Shown here: positions 6,915-9,664 of the stretch, in pieces | How positions within the stretch are numbered: the stretch's first letter is position 1 | Layout: each line of letters starts with the position of its first letter | From: Deltaproteobacteria bacterium | GTDB taxonomy: Bacteria > Myxococcota_A > UBA9160 > PR03 | NCBI GenBank assembly: GCA_018262315.1 | Contig: JAGSPS010000099.1 | Location: 1-9,664 of the forward strand | Direction of reading: 5' to 3' | DNA: 9,664 bases | Program-made: the position numbers and the translations under genes | Notes under the pieces: generated by a model | What the model was told of the DNA's origin: nothing | Seen by the model: only the letters and a program-made list of their open reading frames with translations | The model's database searches: none

Positions 6915-7861
6915 CGTTCGCCGAAGCCGCGCGTGCCTTCGACCGCCATCTCGCCGCCGAGCGCAACGGCTCGCACCACACGCGGCGCGCCTACGCCTCG
7001 GACGTCAATCAGCTCGCGATCTTCCTGGGCACCCGATCGACGCCTTACGGTGTCACACCCGATGCGGTGCGCGCATTCCTCGCCAGTCTGCACAGCTCGC
7101 GCCATCCCGCGTCGGTCGCGCGCAAGCTGGCAGCGCTGCGCTCCTTCTTCCGGTTCCTCGTGCGCGAGGAGGTGATCCCGCGCGATCCGACTGCGGGGCT
7201 GCGCGGGCCGAAGCAACCGCGGCGCCTGCCGCGGCCGCTGTCGGTCGACGATTGCCAGGCGCTGGTCGAGGTCGAGCCGGTGTCATCCCCGCGCCGCGCA
7301 CCCGCGCGCGAACGCGATGCCGGCGAGCGACTGCGCGACCGCGCACTGCTCGAACTGCTCTACGGCGCGGGCTTGCGCGTCGGCGAGGCGGTCGCGCTCG
7401 ACGTGCGCGACGTGGACTTGCTGGCGCGCGAGGTGCGGGTGCTCGGCAAGGGCCGCAAGGAGCGCGTCGTCCCGCTGCCGCAGGCGGCGCGCCAGGCGCT
7501 CGGCGCCTGGCTCGAGTCGCGCCGCTCGCCGGGCTACCAGGCCGAGCCGCTCTTCCCGTCATTCGCGCCAAACGCGCGGCGCCGCCGCATCGGTGCGCGC
7601 GCGGTGCGGCGGATCCTCGGGCGCCGCGCCCTTGCTGCGGGTGTCGCCGATCACGTGCACCCCCATCGGCTTCGACACAGCTATGCGACGCACCTGCTCG
7701 ACATGGGCGCCGACCTGCGGTCCATCCAGGAACTGCTCGGACACACGAGCTTGTCGACCACGCAGCGCTACACCGCCGTCTCGGCGGCGCGTCTCGTCGA
7801 GGTCTACGACAAGGCGCACCCCAGAGCGCGGCGCTCCTCGCCGCGCAAGGAAACCTCGTGA
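6911..7861 (+). CDS. xerC: Tyrosine recombinase XerC
   Basis: XerC works with XerD at the dif site to resolve chromosome dimers before cell division. The protein has 316 residues. An N-terminal SAM-like core-binding domain (about 1-95, with SHHTRRAYASDVNQL) is followed by the catalytic domain. All active-site residues are present: Arg156 (GLRVGE), Lys180 (GKGRKERVVPL), His252 and Arg255 (HRLRHSYATHLL), His278 (ELLGHTSLSTTQ) and the nucleophile Tyr287 (RYTAV). A slightly long Arg-rich link (about residues 121-140) joins the two domains. Position between trmFO and hslV, as with codV of B. subtilis, favours XerC over XerD or a phage integrase. The GTG start overlaps the trmFO stop (GTGA), with GGAG at 6899-6902 as its ribosome-binding site. 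There are no flanking att-like repeats. Confidence 0.94.
   Translation: MTFAEAARAFDRHLAAERNGSHHTRRAYASDVNQLAIFLGTRSTPYGVTPDAVRAFLASLHSSRHPASVARKLAALRSFFRFLVREEVIPRDPTAGLRGPKQPRRLPRPLSVDDCQALVEVEPVSSPRRAPARERDAGERLRDRALLELLYGAGLRVGEAVALDVRDVDLLAREVRVLGKGRKERVVPLPQAARQALGAWLESRRSPGYQAEPLFPSFAPNARRRRIGARAVRRILGRRALAAGVADHVHPHRLRHSYATHLLDMGADLRSIQELLGHTSLSTTQRYTAVSAARLVEVYDKAHPRARRSSPRKETS
7848..7851 (+). promoter_or_regulatory. Ribosome-binding site AGGA of hslV inside xerC
   Basis: AGGA (within AAGGAAA, 7847-7853) lies 6 nt before GTG 7858 and fixes the hslV start. The frame stays open far upstream inside xerC, so length alone would give a wrong, much longer protein. Confidence 0.55.
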
Positions 7862-8397
7862 CCCCGCGGATCCGCGCCACCACCGTCCTCGGCGTCCTCC
7901 GCGACGGCAAGATCGCGATCGCCGCCGACGGGCAGGTGACGATCGGGCAGACGATCGCGAAGCACGGCGCGCAGAAGGTGCGGCTTGCGGGCAAGGGCCG
8001 CGCGATCGTGGGCTTTGCGGGCGGCGCGGCCGACGGCATGGCGCTGCTCGAGCGACTCGAGGCCAAGCTCGAAGCGCACACCGGCAACGTGCGGCGCGCG
8101 GCGGTGGAGCTGGCGCGCGAGTGGCGTACCGACCGCGCGCTACGCCGGCTCGAGGCGATGCTGCTGGTCGGCGATCCCGGCGCGCTGCTGATGGTCTCGG
8201 GCAACGGCGACGTGTTGGAACCCGACGACGGCATCGCCGCGATCGGTTCGGGCGGCCCCTTTGCGCTGGCCGCGGCGCGCGCGCTGCTCCGCAAGACGGC
8301 GCTTTCCGCAGAAGAGATCGCGCGCGAAGCGCTCGGCATCGCCGCCGAGGTCTGCATCTACACCAACGATCAGATCCAGGTGGTGACACTGCCGTGA
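7858..8397 (+). CDS. hslV: ATP-dependent protease proteolytic subunit HslV (ClpQ)
   Basis: HslV is the threonine-peptidase core of the HslUV protease, a double hexameric ring that degrades substrates fed in by HslU. The protein has 179 residues from GTG 7858. A 7-residue propeptide (MTPRIRA) precedes the nucleophile Thr8 of the TTVLGV start of the mature chain. Asp24 (ADGQVTIG) and Lys40 (QKVRL) correspond to the mature Asp17 and Lys33 that assist catalysis. Other family blocks are VGFAGGAADG, REWRTDRALRRLEAML, SGNGDVLEPDDGIAAIGSGG and ICIYTN-like VCIYTNDQI. The usual GDGQ motif reads ADGQ here, a mild variation. The start overlaps the xerC stop and the stop overlaps the hslU start, each by GTGA, so translational coupling is likely. 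Confidence 0.96.
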   Translation: MTPRIRATTVLGVLRDGKIAIAADGQVTIGQTIAKHGAQKVRLAGKGRAIVGFAGGAADGMALLERLEAKLEAHTGNVRRAAVELAREWRTDRALRRLEAMLLVGDPGALLMVSGNGDVLEPDDGIAAIGSGGPFALAAARALLRKTALSAEEIAREALGIAAEVCIYTNDQIQVVTLP

Positions 8398-9664
8398 CCG
8401 CCCCGCGCACCTTCACGCCGCGCGAGATCGTCTCCGAGCTGGACCGCTACGTGGTCGGCCAACGCGAGGCGAAGCGCGCCGTGGCGATCGCGCTGCGCAA
8501 CCGCTGGCGCCGCCAGCAGGTGGCGGAAGACCTGCGCGATGAGATCGCGCCGAAGAACATCATCATGATCGGGCCGACGGGCGTCGGGAAGACCGAAGTC
8601 GCGCGCCGGCTCGCGAAGCTCGCACAGGCGCCGTTCATCAAGGTCGAGGCGTCGAAGTTCACCGAGGTGGGCTACGTCGGGCGCGACGTCGAGTCGATCG
8701 TGCGCGACCTCGCCGACCTCGCGGTGCAGATGATCACCGAGGAGGAGAAGCGCGCGGTGCGTGCCAAGGCGGAGGAGCGCGCCGAGGAGCGCATCCTCGA
8801 CGCGCTGCTGCCCATCCCCGCGGCGGTCGTGCCCGAAGCCACGCCCATCCGCCCGGAGGGCTACGCGGCGCCGGGCGGCGAGACGCGCGAGAAGCTGCGC
8901 AAGATGCTGCGCCAGGGCCTGCTCGACGAGCGCGAGATCGAACTCGAGACGGCCGACTCGGCGGCGCCGCAGATGTCGATCTTCACGCCGCAGGGCGTCG
9001 AGGAGATGGGCGTCCAGTTCAAGGATCTGCTCGGCAACTTCTTTCCCAAGAAGACGCGCCGGCGGCGCCTGAAGATCCCGGCCGCGCGCGAGAGCTTCGC
9101 CGCCGAAGAGGCGACCCGCCTGGTCGACATGGAGCGGGTGCGCGAGACGGCGATCGAGCGCGTCGAACAGACCGGCATCGTGTTCATCGACGAGATCGAC
9201 AAGATCGCGGCGCCGTCGGCGGGCGGGAAGCAGGGGCCCGACGTGTCGCGCGAGGGCGTGCAGCGCGATCTGCTGCCGATCGTCGAAGGTTCGACGGTGC
9301 AGACCAAACACGGCGCCGTGCGCACCGACCACATCCTGTTCATCGCGGCGGGCGCCTTCCACGTCGCGAAGCCGTCGGACCTGATCCCGGAGCTGCAGGG
9401 GCGCTTCCCGATCCGCGTCGAGCTGTCGAGCCTCACGCAGGAGGATTTCGTGCGCATCCTCACCGAGCCGGACAACTCGCTGGTGCGCCAGTACGTCGCG
9501 CTGCTCGCCACCGAGGACGTGCACCTCGAGTTTCGTGACGACGGCGTGCGCGCGCTCGCCGAGATCGCGGCGCAGGTGAACGCGCGCACCGACGACATCG
9601 GCGCGCGCCGGCTGCACACCGTGATCGAGCGGCTGCTCGACGAGGTGAGCTTCGACGCGCCCGA
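8394..9664 (+). CDS. hslU: ATP-dependent protease ATPase subunit HslU (ClpY), 3'-truncated by the window
   Basis: HslU is the AAA+ unfoldase of HslUV: it binds ATP, unfolds substrates and threads them into HslV. The frame starts at GTG 8394 (AGGTGG at 8378-8383 as a possible ribosome-binding site) and is open to the right edge after 423 codons. About 20 codons are expected to be missing. Visible features are FTPREIVSELDRYVVGQREA at the N-terminus, Walker A GPTGVGKT (60-67), the pore loop GYVGRD (93-98), an I domain from roughly 110 to 240, Walker B IVFIDEID (262-269), and the sensor-2 region GARRLHTVIERLLDEVSF (403-420). Charged helices in the I domain are typical. It forms a 4-bp GTGA overlap with hslV. 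In related genomes argB or codY may follow; what follows here is outside the window. Confidence 0.96.
   Translation, partial: MTAPRTFTPREIVSELDRYVVGQREAKRAVAIALRNRWRRQQVAEDLRDEIAPKNIIMIGPTGVGKTEVARRLAKLAQAPFIKVEASKFTEVGYVGRDVESIVRDLADLAVQMITEEEKRAVRAKAEERAEERILDALLPIPAAVVPEATPIRPEGYAAPGGETREKLRKMLRQGLLDEREIELETADSAAPQMSIFTPQGVEEMGVQFKDLLGNFFPKKTRRRRLKIPAARESFAAEEATRLVDMERVRETAIERVEQTGIVFIDEIDKIAAPSAGGKQGPDVSREGVQRDLLPIVEGSTVQTKHGAVRTDHILFIAAGAFHVAKPSDLIPELQGRFPIRVELSSLTQEDFVRILTEPDNSLVRQYVALLATEDVHLEFRDDGVRALAEIAAQVNARTDDIGARRLHTVIERLLDEVSFDAP

Noticed and set aside
6911..7861. The tyrosine recombinase as an integrase of a mobile element
   Set aside because: It sits in the conserved xerC position between trmFO and hslV, overlaps both by 4 bp, and no att-like repeats or cargo genes are present.
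8370..9617. An antisense open frame of about 415 codons opposite hslU
   Set aside because: It is the mirror of strongly conserved HslU codons and has no plausible start context or family.

Overview
This is a G+C-rich, gene-dense bacterial window (roughly two thirds G+C or more, judged by eye) with every supported gene on the + strand. Gene content and order suggest a deltaproteobacterium in the broad sense (Myxococcota, Desulfobacterota, Binatota or a relative). The signs are an NtrC-type regulator with a Fis-like HTH, a TsaP-like LysM protein directly before dprA, folate-dependent trmFO, and the trmFO-xerC-hslV-hslU block. No rRNA, tRNA, mobile element, CRISPR array or sign of recent transfer is visible. 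The phylum is an inference, because no marker tree can be built here.

Layout. Positions 2-295 hold the C-terminal end of a Fis-family, probably sigma-54-dependent, regulator. Positions 339-2882 encode a large lipoprotein made almost entirely of about 22 TPR units. After a 122-bp gap with a GC hairpin, 3005-4297 encodes a secreted LysM protein of the TsaP type (type IV pilus secretin-associated). A strong 16-bp hairpin with a GCGA loop (4314-4349) then separates it from a tightly packed operon: dprA (4389-5540), trmFO (5547-6914), xerC (6911-7861), hslV (7858-8397) and hslU (8394 to the window end, about 20 codons short). The last three junctions are identical 4-bp GTGA overlaps with GTG starts.

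How the genes work together. The operon combines DNA processing (DprA loads RecA on incoming single strands; XerC resolves chromosome dimers), tRNA modification (TrmFO makes m5U54) and ATP-dependent proteolysis (HslU unfolds, HslV degrades). This is an old conserved neighbourhood rather than one pathway; Bacillus subtilis has smf-topA-gid-codV-clpQ-clpY-codY in the same order. The main departure is that topA, normally between dprA and trmFO, is absent, leaving only 6 bp there. The TsaP-like gene next to dprA fits a link between type IV pili and DNA uptake, but no pilus gene is in view.

I do not see an undescribed system. The least understood gene is the TPR lipoprotein. The most useful points for follow-up are the missing topA, the terminator-like hairpin, the start and possible internal promoter of trmFO, and the pairing of the TPR lipoprotein with the regulator upstream.
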